This document shows positions 36,201 through 48,671 of a stretch of 64,000 bases of DNA, in pieces (the first letter of the stretch is position 1; the number at the start of each line of letters is the position of its first letter). A program made the position numbers and the translations under genes. The notes under the pieces were generated by a model. The model had not been told where the DNA came from and did no database searches. It saw nothing but the letters and a program-made list of their open reading frames with translations. This stretch comes from Promerops cafer (Eukaryota > Chordata > Aves > Passeriformes > Nectariniidae), in assembly GCA_013398275.1 (NCBI GenBank), contig VZSE01002880.1:316259-380258 (forward strand), given 5' to 3'.

Positions 36201-38219
36201 TGTTGAATTCATCACACCCAGTTTTAAATGTCTCAAAAGTTCATACCTACAGCAGAGCTAGTTCTCTAGACTCACTTATTTAATGAAGAGACACAAGTGT
36301 TTCTAGGATGTGATTCATCTTACAGTAAATGAATCACTCTCTGAAGGCCCCTCCAACAGCTGCACAGGAGCCCTTCCTGACATCAGGGTGAATCATCAAA
36401 ACAGATTTTTGCAATTCAAAGCCTGATGCTCAAAAATTACACTCCCCTGCAACCATTCATTACCCTGTATACATCCATCTGGATCTTCAGATCCTTTAAA
36501 TACACTGAAGGGTATAGAAAAGTTCTGCTCGTGGCAGTCTCTGAAACAGCACTCTCAACTTCTGTAAAGAAAGTCAGAGGAGAGAAGGAAGTTCCCTATG
36601 CTTTGCATCAATCTTTTTCCTAATCTAATTTGCAGAGGTGTTGACCACCTCTGACCCTTGCTATCACCTCCAGCTGAGCCTGCAAAAACACAGCACACCT
36701 CTGAAATAGCAGATGAGGCCTCCTAACACAGCCCATTGTATAAAAATAATCAGCTGCTTCAAAAAGTTTGTCCAACATGTTCTCTGAACCCACCTGCATA
36801 GAGAAACTGATTGATTATACCAGTTCCTAACTTTAAGGTACAGTATTGGCATTTGTCTTTATATCTGTATTTCCAAAGAGATTAAGAATTGATTTTAAAA
36901 AGAAATACTAAGATATCTTTACATATTTCTCTTTCAACCCATTTTCTATATGCTTCCCAATGAAAATGTGTCAATACCACCAATGTGATTGGATTTTCTT
37001 GATAGTGTTTACAGATAGGATGCATTATTTGACACACATTCAGTTCTGGAGCAACTTCAACTGAATTATTCATTCAGCTTCCAGTGTTTTGTTTCAGAAA
37101 AATAAACTTCCCGAGGGAAATTTGGATTTTTTGGTGCTATCTCCTCTGCCATAGTATAGGAGTTCACAAACACTTAACAGAGGAAAACAATTTAGATTAA
37201 AATCTTGGGGTATGAGGGAAGCCTTTTCTTATTAAATTTTGAATATACAATAGTAACTGCCAACCATTTAATCAAGTTATTGTTCAGCTTTAGGAGAAAA
37301 AATACAGGTGTGCAGTAATAGTGTATGTTAGATAAAAGACTCAAGAGTGCATGCTCAGTTTACATTCTCTTCAAGGTCTGACACCCAAATGATTTCATTG
37401 ATTTTCCTGTATAATCACAGAGACAAAGTTAACGTACTCTATTTTTCACTTTAATTAGTCCAAGCACAAATCTAAATTTAAAAATAAAAATCCATCTAAA
37501 TGAAATTCTATTTTAAAAAATCTCTTTTTTTCATTCAAGAAAAATTCAAAGTAACTGACAAACAGGAGGAAACTTCAGAATATTAAGTAAAGATGGTCAC
37601 AAGAGCACGTTTCACTGTCAGTTTTGGGGGTTTATTCTCCACACATCAATTGAGTAAGGGTGAATTCACAGAGATATTATCTGCCTTTGTGGGGCTTTTG
37701 TTACGAAACATATTACACTCTTCAGTTTCCTACAGACTTATCCATGAATTTTATCAGAATTTCTTAAGAACTAAAAGAAATCATTATTATCGACCCGAAG
37801 TAGAGGACTGGACCCATTATATGACACAGCAGTGGCCCTATGAAGGGCAGAAATTCATCTGTCAGAGTTGCCTCTATGGCAACTTTCATCTGGAGAACCC
37901 GAGGTAGATTCCAACACCTTTACAAACAAGGTCAATATTATGAAATTTACTTGCAAATGACAAAACAGATACAAATGGTTCCTGACAACAACGGCGTAAA
38001 GAGAGTCTAAGCCCTAACAGCCTGCCTGCAAGGCTGCAATGTTTACCCATCTTCATGCAGCAAAAAGAGCACTTCTGAAAGTGTGAAAAACCCAGAAAAC
38101 AGGCTGAGTCAGACTCTCAGCAGAAAAAGAAATCTGGCCATTTGCTTAGGATTGTCAAGAGTTAGAGAGAAAAAAAAATATGCCAAAACTATGAGGTCAA
38201 CTGTGTGTTACATGTGATG

Positions 38220-38822
38220 GATCCAGAGCAGGGCTTTTAGTGTCAAGACAGCTGGTTTGATACCCAAATAGCTGCCACACTTCTCAGCTTTGGCACCTGC
38301 TCTTTTGGCTAGGACAGAGCACGTTTTCTTCGAAGCAGCTGGTGTGGTGCCACGTGTTGGATCTGTGACCCAAGCAGCGTGGGTGCCACCCGTGTTTTAG
38401 CTGATGGTCAGCAGGGCTTGCACAGCCTCAGGGCCTTTTCTGCTCCTCACACTGCCCCACCAGCGAGGGGCAGGGTGGGGACACAGCCAGGACAGCAGAG
38501 CCCAGCTGATTTGAGGGGCACCCCATGCCCCTAGCACATCACACTTAGCAATACAAAAACAGAAAGGGCATGGGGATGTTTGGAGTTACTGTCTTCCCCC
38601 ATGAGGTGAGACAAAGCCCTGCTAGGAGAACAGCTGAACACCTGCCAGCTGATGGGAGATGTGAATTAATTCTTTTTTTTTTTTGCTTTACCAGTTAAAA
38701 TGTCTTTATTTCAACACACCTTCCCCACCCTGCACTTTCATCCTGCCAAATCCCTTCCCCACCCCACTGCAGAGGCAGCAGCTCTGTGGTGCTCAGCTGC
38801 CTAACAGCACTAAACCACTCAG
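38220..38822 (+). mobile_element. ERVL-like LTR, diverged (about 600 bp)
   Basis: In order the segment shows GACCCAAGCAGCGTGGGTGC, GGCCTTTTCTGCTCCTCACA, GCCCCACCAGCGAGGGGCAG, GACACAGCCAGGACAGC, AAAGGGCATGGGGATGTTTG, CTTCCCCCATGAGGTGAGAC, GCTGAACACCTGCCAGCTGA, a T run then TTTGCTTTACCAGTTAAAAT and CTTTATTTCAACACA, ending near CTAAACCACTCA. This matches an avian ERVL-type LTR that I recall. The 5' boundary is uncertain. No internal region follows. Antisense to NELL1. Confidence 0.65.
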
Positions 38823-41800
38823 CAAACGTTTTCTTTTAGGTAAAGCTGAGCTCAACAGCATGTGGCTCCTGGCCCTGGCATTGCCCCTAAAACGTGTAGC
38901 AGGAGCACACAAGAATACTTGTCACAGGTTTTGGTGAAGATGGTAATTTTTGCCATATTCAGCAGAACTTAAGGTGGCGTCCAGGTCAGAAGAATTCTTC
39001 CTCTGAAGTGCTGAGGTGAATGTCATCTACACATACAGACTTTTCTTATAAAAATCAATGTGCACAACTTCTATGGATTAATGTGAATTCAGGACTTTAA
39101 ACATCTCCATACAGAGCGGAGAGCTATATAGATCAAATGCCACTTTTCAAGCAAATATCTGACTCTCCAAAGGTGTTTTAGCATCTCTTTGCCACTTGTG
39201 AGCAACTATCACTATCTGGCTACCAGAGCATAAACCACAAAGCAGTCAGGGTCTTACAATGCACAAAAGTATCCACTACAAGGAGTCAAGGAGACAAATA
39301 CACTTATAAATGAGGGCAACACTAAAACTCACAGGGTCCCTAAAAGACACCCTTTAACCTCAGCAAGCCTTGAAGCTCAGCTTCTAATCCAGAACACTGA
39401 ATAAAGCAAACTGTTAACAAGAAAGCTAAAAGCACAGCATACTCATTTGTTACCATACCAAGTATCATACCAAAAGCCCATCTCAGATGAACCAAATGTT
39501 CAGAGCACAACCCAGATGCAAAATATCACCAAACCAAGTCTGAGCAATTAAAAGCAGATTCTAGAAATAAGAGGAAGAAATTAATTCAATGGGTTCTTTC
39601 AAGATATGAAAAGAAGAAAAGCTCCTCTCCCACAAATTAAACAAGAAACCCTTAGAGCAAGATACATCTGAGATAAAAAGACTGTATTAGAATATCTATG
39701 AAACAAGTAGTAGCTAATTAAGCCTATCTTACAATCAGAAAGCAAAAGAGGAAGAATGTGCATCAAAATGTGCACAAAGAAGGTCTTGCAGCAAAATGAA
39801 CCCCAAAATAAAATGCTATCAGAACAAAGAGGTAAAACCATGATTAAATGGCTAAGGCTATCTCTATTTGGTCATGAAAAAAAATAATAAAAAAAAAATC
39901 TAAGATTGCTTTTGGGGTTTGTCACAAGGTGCTTACTGAGTAAGGACTGGCAGCTCTGAAACTGCTTCTATTGCATTTGCCTGCCACATAGAGGGATGTG
40001 CTGGTCCCTGGCCCAAGACCTGCAGCACATGGATCTTCACTCTGGCAGTTACAGCAGAACCTGAGGCATGATCAGCTTTTACAGCTTTGGAACAGCCCCT
40101 CTTCACAAAATATATGCAGCCTTTGTCTTTCCTTTTGTTTTTCCTTCGTCTCAGGCTCCTCTCAACCCCAAAGTTGATTTATCTAGTACAATAAGATAGG
40201 TGCAATTGTGAGAACGAGGCTTTTGATTTCAACTCTTTCTGCACTGCTACAAAAGATAAATTTAAAATTCAGTCAGCCACAAGAAACCTTTCTACTAAAC
40301 AGCTTCTTCCCCCCTTCCAAAACCACATCTGCTGCGAAGTTAATTGCTTTACAGGGTATCTTGTCACAGGATCATCTCATCAAGGGGTTCATGTCATCAC
40401 GGGAGGATTTGTATGTAATCATAAAATAACCTCATCCATATTCCAGAGCCAATTTAATGCAGTGACAGAAGGCAACTGCAGGCTGAGGATGGCAGGCTTT
40501 GCCTTTGCTGCCACACTCGTGCCAGGGCCCTGCCCCTGGTGTTGTCTCAGCACTGTGCAAAGGCTCTGGGCTCTCCCTGGAGCTGCCACTCCTCCTCCCC
40601 ATTAGCCACTCTCTCTGTCACACTAATTCCATGGCCCCATTCCCTGGTCCTCAGTTCTCCCTGCAGGTTCATCAACTCACATCTCCCTTTTCCCACGGTA
40701 TTTTCCAACTGTCCCGTTTAGCCTTGGTTGTTTGGAAGATAACATTACACTCTCCCCACAAATAACTAATTGGCCATGACTGGGGAGGTGTATGAAACAG
40801 ACAGTAAACATGGAACAAGCCATTATATTGGTTCTAAAATTAAATTTAGATGGAAACTGCCAGCAGACAGGCAGAAAAGGACTCTGCAGGGACAGCACAT
40901 TTCTCACAATATCTGACACACTGGGGAGGTGAAAGCATGGTTCTGCTCAAGTCAATGAGAGTTCTCACTGCAGACTGCACTGGGTTGTCCTCCAGGGACA
41001 CTGCATGGCACATCTTTCAGACAAGTTTAAGGTAAGTAGCTGGTGTGACAGAGAAAAATTCATCTTGGGCTGAAAAAGTCCAAGTTGGCTTCGTTGGCAC
41101 AGTGGGAGTTATTAGTTATTTGCTTTCTCTATTGGTGTGCTAAAGAGGATGCCACTAAAACTGCAGCCCAATTAAGTAATGCAGTTTCCACTGATTCATT
41201 CCCTTACTGCCTGGTCTCAGATCTGAGGACAAGTTATAAGGACTGGCAATTTCCTATTACCTTCTCCTGTGCTGAGGATCAAACTACCATCTTCTCCCTT
41301 ACTGCTTCTTCAACGTATCATTCCACTGGTAACAGACCACAAGGATTCTTCATAACATTAGAATACTTAAAGTGGAAGCAGATGCTAATATCTGAATTTT
41401 TTTTCCCATTAAAAAAAAGCCACACCACCAAAAAGCTACACCAGCCAGCTCACTAAACACTTATCTGTGTAGAAATGGAATATTCCTCAACTTGCAGAAA
41501 CAATGTCCTCACACCCAAGGAACAAATGTGACTGATCCTGCACCACTGCCCTTAAGAGTGCTGTCAGTTTTCTGTCACCAAATCATGAAATAATGAGAAC
41601 TGTCAGGTTTTGGGGTATTAAGAAATGCAGTGAAGCAACCTCTACCTCCCTGCAGTCAACTTGACGATTTCATAAAGATTGGATTCCTAAAATAATTACC
41701 TTCTGAGTAACTGTGCTAAACTGCCAAAGAAAGACACCTCAAGTATTGAACCACTTCATAAAACTCTGGGCTGGCTTCACAGCTCTCAGCAGACTCAGTC

Positions 41801-44800
41801 CTGTTTGCTCAATCACCCTCTCGAGCCCCACCACACTCAGGGGGTTCCAGATCTTTTGGAAAGGCTCTGTACTATTTTTGGAAGGCTCAGGTCTCAAGTT
41901 TGCTGTTGAATAGTTCAGAGGGGTTCTCACCTGCTCTTTGGCAAAGATCTAATGTTTTTACAAAAGTATTTAACTAGAATTATGCTAACATTTTCTCAAT
42001 TCAGCACCAGTGTTATCCTATATGACCTGTAGTTCTAAACTCCAGAGTTAAGCTAACCACTTCAAATGGAAGAGTTCATTTATTTCTTAGATCTCAGTTA
42101 ATCTGCCTGGCTGGAAAAAGATAATTGTTTTTACTATCTGAAAGGAAAAAGCTCAAAACATTTGCTTTATCTGGTCGACTCTTAAATTACCATGATCACC
42201 TCTGTCCATATGACCCCCACACCAACAAATAAAAAGAAAATACAGCCAAGTAACAGGAGACTTCTCCTGAAAAAAATTCATAGAAAAATATCCAGATACA
42301 TTTCAAACTATGCAAGATACATTTTCAGAGACTGCCCTTGTAACTAACTACACCAATTTAAAGATTTATTGCTTTTAATGTTAAAAAATGTCTACATGTC
42401 TATTGGATCAATACACAAATAGTTGAGAATTTGATAATACACATAGTCACACACTTTTGGAAATCATTAAACCATCTGAGCCTTGCCAGTCTTGATTTAA
42501 GATCATTCCTTCTACCATGATCCATTGTCTCTCTCTGACACACCCAGAGCATAAAAATACAAGGAATGCAAGATGCCAATGGTAAAGCATAACTCAATAT
42601 TCCTGTCCTGTTGAAGCCATCAACCTGTCTACCAACATTCACAATTCAGCAGAAAGCACCACAAGTCCCCACTGTTGGGTCTACATTCAGCAGTAGTTGG
42701 GCTTTGCAGGTACCAACCTGTGGCTCCACGGGTCCCTAAAACTCTGCCCCAAGCTCCTATGGAGGAGCCTCAACCAAACTCCTGGAGAACGACTTTGTGC
42801 TCCTCTTCTACTGACATCAGCAGCACCTGGCTGAGCTCCTGAAAGGAGCCCAAAGCAGATGCAGATTCCATGCTGAGCAGGAGCTTGTGAGGCCTCTCTG
42901 CTGAAGCTCAGTGCCCAGTACCTGGACCAGTGATTTCTGCCTTCTGGGGGTGGTCAAAGGGTCTAAGACAGGCAGGCACAGATATGGGTTGTTACCATTT
43001 TTTTCTCTAGTACTTTTTCAGCACTTTCATAAATACTCATGCATTTCCACAATTCTCTCAACTCAGTATACAACAGAGTTAAAATTATTTTTTTGGGATA
43101 AAAAAATAAATTTTCATTGTAATTGGGATTAAAACATACCGTTCAGTCTTTGGTCGCACCCATACTGCCATTCTGCTGATGCATTAGCTATTCAGTGAAA
43201 AACCCTGGCTATTTAAAAGCTTCTTTAAAAAGAAAATAATGCTGACTGTATCCTCAACATTTCCTTGCAGTTAACTGCAGTAACTGTAATGATAGAGACT
43301 GATGGCAGCTGATGTGGTATGCCAGCTGGAGATCTCTCATGCTAAACATTTTACAGCCTTTCTGCCAAACAAAAGGGAAAACTGGTAGGTGACAATTAAC
43401 TTCCAGTCCACAATACCACAGGTCTAAAGTTGGGTGCACTCATGATGCACAATTACAGCACTCTACCCAAGTAACCATTTCTCTGACAGCTTCTGCTACA
43501 GCTTGGAGAGCAGAGAAGCAATCTGGGTCACAAACTCATATTCAAATAGTGAGACTAAATTACCTAGCTGCATAGCACTGCCACCACACCATTTTCCCTC
43601 TCAAGAGAAAGTGTTTTACAGTAACTAAAACTGCAAATTCCTCTTTTAAATACATCCCTTAACCTTCTTTAAATTTATTACACTTTAATTAAAGTCACAG
43701 AACTTTGTTTAGATCAGTTGAAAATCTCAGGTTGGCAGCCAGAATATCTTATTTATAAGAACTCTGAGGTCTTGGATTCCCATATTTGGAGGATGTTACT
43801 TTAATTTATTTATTTTTCCAATTAAAAAGTTCTCACTGCTCATGCATTTTTTATTCCCTAATGCGCCATTCTAACATAAAAGAAGCAGACAACATGTTTT
43901 TTCAGTTGGAGACTACTTCCAAGCCTGCTCCAGTTTTATAATCTATTCTCTTATGCTCTTACCAGCCCCCTCCATCAAACAGCTAAGAGTATCCATCAAA
44001 TCCACAGGCTGTATTCACAGCAAAAGGCACTCCAGCACAGATTTTCACTGGAAGAACATTAATTTTTTCATCAAAGCACCTTTCTCTCCCTTCTATGCCC
44101 ACAGAGTTCAAGTAAAGGAATATGGATACTGTCTGAATAGGTGAGTACCTTTGTAGCAATATGGTTGATGATAAATAAAACAATAAAAGAAAATGAAACA
44201 CCTTTCAGGCTTACTCCCTCCAGATTAATCAGCTACACTGAGAACAACTTGGAATTTCTATTTTGCAAATAGACAGTCAATAAATACATTTTGATACAGT
44301 ACCTGCCACCTCCTAAACTGTAGGCTCCATGCTATTCCCCCACTCTTCTCAACACCATTAAATGCAACACATTTCTGTGCTGTTACTGTCACAGGGGACA
44401 AGCATCCCAGTGGACAGCCAGGTGCCATGGGAAACAACACAGACTCTACAGCTGAAACTAACTCCCAGAGAAGACAAATATCAGATCTTGCAGGACTTGA
44501 CAGCCTCTGGGGGTTGCAAATCTCCCAACAGCACAGGTAAGAACAGAGGCCCAAGCTGGGAAAAAGCACGGCAGAGTTAATTTGATTATACATACAAATC
44601 TGTATAAATATCTATTAGTACTACTGGTTATTTAAGGACAGTGATGGAGTTGCTCTAGCTCAATTTAAACATTCACCAGAAAATCCCTGACAACCCCTTT
44701 TTGCCTAGAGCAGGGAGGCACAGATCCTACCAAAAGCAGGAAAGTTAATTTCCATGTTACTTTGAGCACAGGTTTTACTTGTGCATCAGTAGTACATTTA

Positions 44801-45020
44801 TAATTAATGCAGTCTTTTCATTTTCCTAAGCCTTCAGAACCTTACTAGAATGTTAAAAGCATGTTAGCAAGTGCACCCATGGCTTTTCATGTCAGTTTTC
44901 TGAGACAAATCCCTGGCTAGAGTCACTGTCTAGCACAAAAGCTCTTCAAGTCAGTGAGGAGAGTCCAGTGACATTCAACAGGTTTCCAGTCTGGACTTTA
45001 AGGTATCTTTTTTCTTTCCC

Positions 45021-45418
45021 GTGAAGATGGGCTGAGAAATTTGGGGCTGTTCAGCCTTGAGAAGGCTCCTTGCTCAGATGACCTTCTAGCACCTTCCAGT
45101 ACCTAAAGGGGCCACAAGAGAGCTGGAGAGGGACTTGGGACAAGGAAACAAAGTGATAGGACAAGGGGAAATGGCTTCAAATCAAAGTGGGGTGGGTTTA
45201 GATTAGATAATAGGAAGGAATTCTTCCCTGTGAGGGTGGAGAGGCCCTGGCACAGGGTGCCCAGAGAAGCTGTGGCTGCTCCATCCCTGGAAGTGTCCAA
45301 GGGCAGGTTGGACAGGGCTTGGAGCAACCTGGTCTAGTGGAAGGTGACCCTGCCCACGGCAGTGCATTGAAACAAGATCATCTTAAAGTCCCTTCCAACC
45401 CAAATCATTCTATGATTC
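45021..45418 (+). mobile_element. CR1 LINE, 5'-truncated 3' end
   Basis: The landmarks are typical of the CR1 3' region: GGGGCTGTTCAGCCTTGAGA, GAGAGGGACTTGGGACAAGG, AGTGATAGGACAAGGGGAAA, GATAATAGGAAGGAATTCTT, GGCACAGGGTGCCCAGAGAA, CCATCCCTGGAAGTGTCCAA and GGTTGGACAGGGCTTGGAGC. It ends with CCCTTCCAACCCAAATCATT then CTATGATTCC, the diagnostic tail. It looks younger and better preserved than the copy at 13998. Antisense to NELL1. Confidence 0.95.
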
Positions 45419-47196
45419 CTGAGCCAGCTCCAAGCTCTAACATCAAACTCAGCTACAATTCCCACTCCTTGCTCTTGAAGAAGCACTAAAAGGAGGCAGT
45501 AAGATGCAGCAGGAGCTGATTTTAAAAGGACATGTACTTGGGCATATAAACCTCCTTTGATACACACGCTTCCCCCTCCACATGACCCCTCATTAGAACA
45601 GAGACAATTGCACTGTTTTAAAGGTGATGCTTTAAAGCACTACAGGTCTTTGCTAGTCCCCAAGTACTTTTCCCTAGCTTACCCAGGTCTGAAAAACAAA
45701 GCTGACTTTGAATTGAATCCAAAAGATAATCAAGTACAAATGTCAAAGCAATTTTACAAATCAGAGTAATGCGGGTGATAGGGCTGGGAAGAGGAAAAGT
45801 AGATTTGACTATCTGTTTACAAATTAAAAGCTTCTTCTCCAATGCTTTCTGATCAACTGCAGTTCTTGGAGGCCAGAGTATCACAATATGAATCCTGTAG
45901 CAAAACTAGGTTGTGACTGGATAGTTTTCCCCAATGCAAACACTTGCAATGCACTCTCAGGTGCAGATTAACTTTAGTAACACTGCATTCACAAATCATT
46001 CTCTCACAATAGCCTTCCAAATACATAGCACATTACCACAGCCCTAAACAAAAGAAGTAATGCATTTACACAAATTCAGGCATGTCTGTAAGGAAGCAAT
46101 GTTGCAAACCCCTAAAGAAATACAGTAGAAACTCAAGGCATTCATTTTGGCAATTTTTTTTCTTTGCCCTTTTTGTTTTGCTGGCAAAAACAAACAAAAA
46201 GCTGAGAACTTCTTTAACTAGATAGGTACACAGGAAGCTAAATTCTTGTTCTGATGACACCAAACCTCTGCAGGAGGTGGGACAGGTATTCACACTGACT
46301 GCACTCATATCCTATTTCCTCTTGTTCATTCAAGCCTGCAGAAGCATCACTTCTCACTGGGCATCCTGAACTCTGCCAAGAGCCAGACACCATACCAGCC
46401 TAAAATAGTGACATTTACACAGCTCTTCACCCTGGACTCTGTTCACACTTGCAGCTGCAGCTTCCCTAACACTAACGTGAAGAAAGCTTAGGGTTTTCAG
46501 TAGTGCTCAGAAGTACCCCTCATTGACCTGCTCTTCATTTTCACAGCTTCAACATTTATTGCAGTGTCATAAGAAAATGCCAACATGAACAAGATGTTGA
46601 CTCCTTTTCCAAGTGCAAAGATAAAGGGTTAAGATATAATCAAACTAACACCAACAATCACAAAATTCTCTAATTAACCGAACAGTGATGCTACGGCTGA
46701 CTCAGAAACTTAGAGACTTCCTTTTTTTTCTTCCCCTCTCATTTAAACTTCTACCACGGTCTGTCCTCAAGCCATGCTTTCAGAACTATTTCCATTACTC
46801 TTCCACAGGAGCTGTCATACAACACCACAACACACAGAGCCAAATAGAGACATCTCGGTACGGATGTATGCTGGGAGCAGCCCTAGGATGTACCACCTTA
46901 AGGGACATGCTGAGATATATCAGCCCTGTTTAGGGCTGCCTGACAGAGATGGCTGGACATATTTGTCACCTCATATGACAGCACAGCTCATTCCATAATT
47001 GTATTTATCTATTTCTGCCTGTTACTGTAAAGAAAATCAGGTCACAACCATGACTCTGTGCAGTTCTCCTGTCCCTGGACAGAATTCTGAACCAGGCAGT
47101 CGTTTTGTGTTGTCTTCATTTTAAATTCTGTGCAAGAAAGGAGCCAGCTAAACAATCTGCTAAAAAGGCTCTTCCCAAAACACACTTGCTGTTCGT

Positions 47197-47211
47197 AAAA
47201 AAAAAAAAAAA
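47197..47211. repeat. A15 homopolymer
   Basis: An uninterrupted run of 15 A on the + strand within the large intron. No adjacent retrogene or SINE is recognised. Confidence 0.9.
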
Positions 47212-48411
47212 CCAAAGTAGATAACGAAGAACCTGTCCCAAAATCTAGTATGTCAATAAACAAAGAAAAAAGCATTCTGTTGAAAGCAAAGAAATAGTAT
47301 AACAGATAAATAATGGGAACACAAATAAATCAAAGGACTGAAGTGAAGAGAATCTTTGCAAACTGTAGATTTCATGCCTCAATGAAATTAAAATTACTCT
47401 CAGCATTTAATTGCTTCTAAGGTCCAAGTAAGGTCCAATGAGCAACATTCCTTCAGATTAGATTTTTCAGTAGTTAATGGAGTTGCAGAAAATGGCTGTA
47501 ACATTCCTCTCAAAACAGTATCTCATAATTACTTGGGTCAAAATTCAAACTTTTTCAAATGTTCCAATAACTGCATACTCCTATAATACTCATCTAACTT
47601 AATTCTGCCTGTCTGAACAAAATGAAGACTTCCAAAAAAAAAAAAAAGCTATCATCACCCAATCCATTTAAGTGCCACAATCCCAGAATGCATATGCTGA
47701 TCCTCTCACAGAACATGAAGGATATTTTTTCATTCATTTCAGTGCAATAAGGTACAAAAGTAATGGTTTGTTTTCCTCATTCATAAAGACTATTATGAAA
47801 GTCCCAATTTCAAGCTCTCTGAATTTCCTCCTCATCAGCTGCTAAGTCTGAAGTCTACAACACATTGTGAGATCAAGTCCCAAGGCAAGAGAGATTCTAG
47901 GTTTGCTGATTTTCATTCCCTGAAATCCTGGCAATATGCCATCTCACAGCCTTCACAACTTGTAATGGAAAAGAGAGAATACCCTTCAGAAAATAAGAAG
48001 CACTGGTTCCAGTCATGCAAAAAGAAGCTTCCAGGTTTCTCAGAAGTTTCCAAATGGGGCAGCACGTGGAAAAATCAGTAAAAACTATATTGTCTGATTA
48101 TGTAAAACAAAATTGAAGTGTCTCTGATGCATCTATCTATTCTTCAGGTTCTCAGGTACGCTGAGTGAAGCAGTTCACAACCGAACAGACTGCACAGCCA
48201 TCCATCACACTTAAATGCAATCACTGGCAAATGTAACATCAGCTACTGCCTAAACTACAGAGATGCATTTAATACTCCCCCACCAGCAATCAACCTTTTC
48301 CACATTTGTTCATAATCACAATGAATTGTTCCATTTTAATACTTTGTTTTCCTTTTCTTATCCCACGGCAGTTTGGCGCGCTCCTTGAATGAGGCATTTA
48401 TAGGAAGAAGG

Positions 48412-48429
48412 AAAAAAAAAAAAAAAAAA
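48412..48429. repeat. A18 homopolymer beside exon 2 donor
   Basis: Eighteen A on the + strand, which is U-rich in the NELL1 transcript and starts 72 bases after the exon 2 donor. U-rich tracts near donors can bind TIA1-type factors in general, but this distance is long and no effect is shown. Confidence 0.9.
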
Positions 48430-48500
48430 TCTCCTTTTCCAATTTTATTCCCGTAACTAGAGGTAATTTTTCAGAGGAATACAAGAACATATTTGCTTAC

Positions 48501-48671
48501 CTGTTGCAGTCCACGTGGAGCAGGAGATGGGATGCACTAAGTGACACAGCAATCTTATGCCACTGCCCGTCTGCCAGGCGGTAGGGGAACACCTCTGTTC
48601 TTGCCTTCCCGTTGGACCTGTAGTGATACCTGATCTCATCCCGCAGGCCACTGCTCTCCAGCTCAAAATAG
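48501..48671 (-). CDS. NELL1: NELL1 exon 2 of window: LamG/TSPN domain, core
   Basis: The exon encodes the core beta-sandwich strands of the LamG/TSPN domain. Its readable landmarks are YFELESSGLRDEIRYHY, then a short linker (RSNGKARTEVFPYR), the conserved DGQWHK turn and the strand SASHLLLHVDCNR. DGQWHK is a hallmark of this fold. The acceptor is AATGCAG before 48671 and the donor is CAG|GTAAGC at 48501/48500. It begins with one base completing Ser and ends with AG of the Arg codon finished in exon 3. An 18-base A run (T in the sense strand) lies about 72-89 bases downstream of the donor. Phase and sequence both support it as an intact exon. Confidence 0.97.

Larger units (their letters stand above)
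30747..48500 (-). other. NELL1: Intron between exons 2 and 3
   Basis: The largest intron (17.8 kb). It contains solo LTRs at 32098-32762 and 38220-38822, a tRNA-derived SINE at 35923-36059 and a CR1 3' end at 45021-45418. More GC-rich patches at 40480-40720 and 42680-42920 are unassigned. Homopolymer A runs occur at 47197-47211 and 48412-48429. No coding exon is seen between the repeats. Confidence 0.75.

Noticed and set aside
37593..37907. 104-codon + strand frame with a Tyr/Trp-rich end
   Set aside because: The C-terminal part looks somewhat protein-like (YYRPEVEDWTHYM), but I cannot link it to a family and the N-terminal half is random. Could be an old repeat ORF, but evidence is insufficient.
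41085..41456. 123-codon + strand open frame
   Set aside because: Low-complexity Lys/Thr-rich end and no motif. Ordinary intronic chance ORF.
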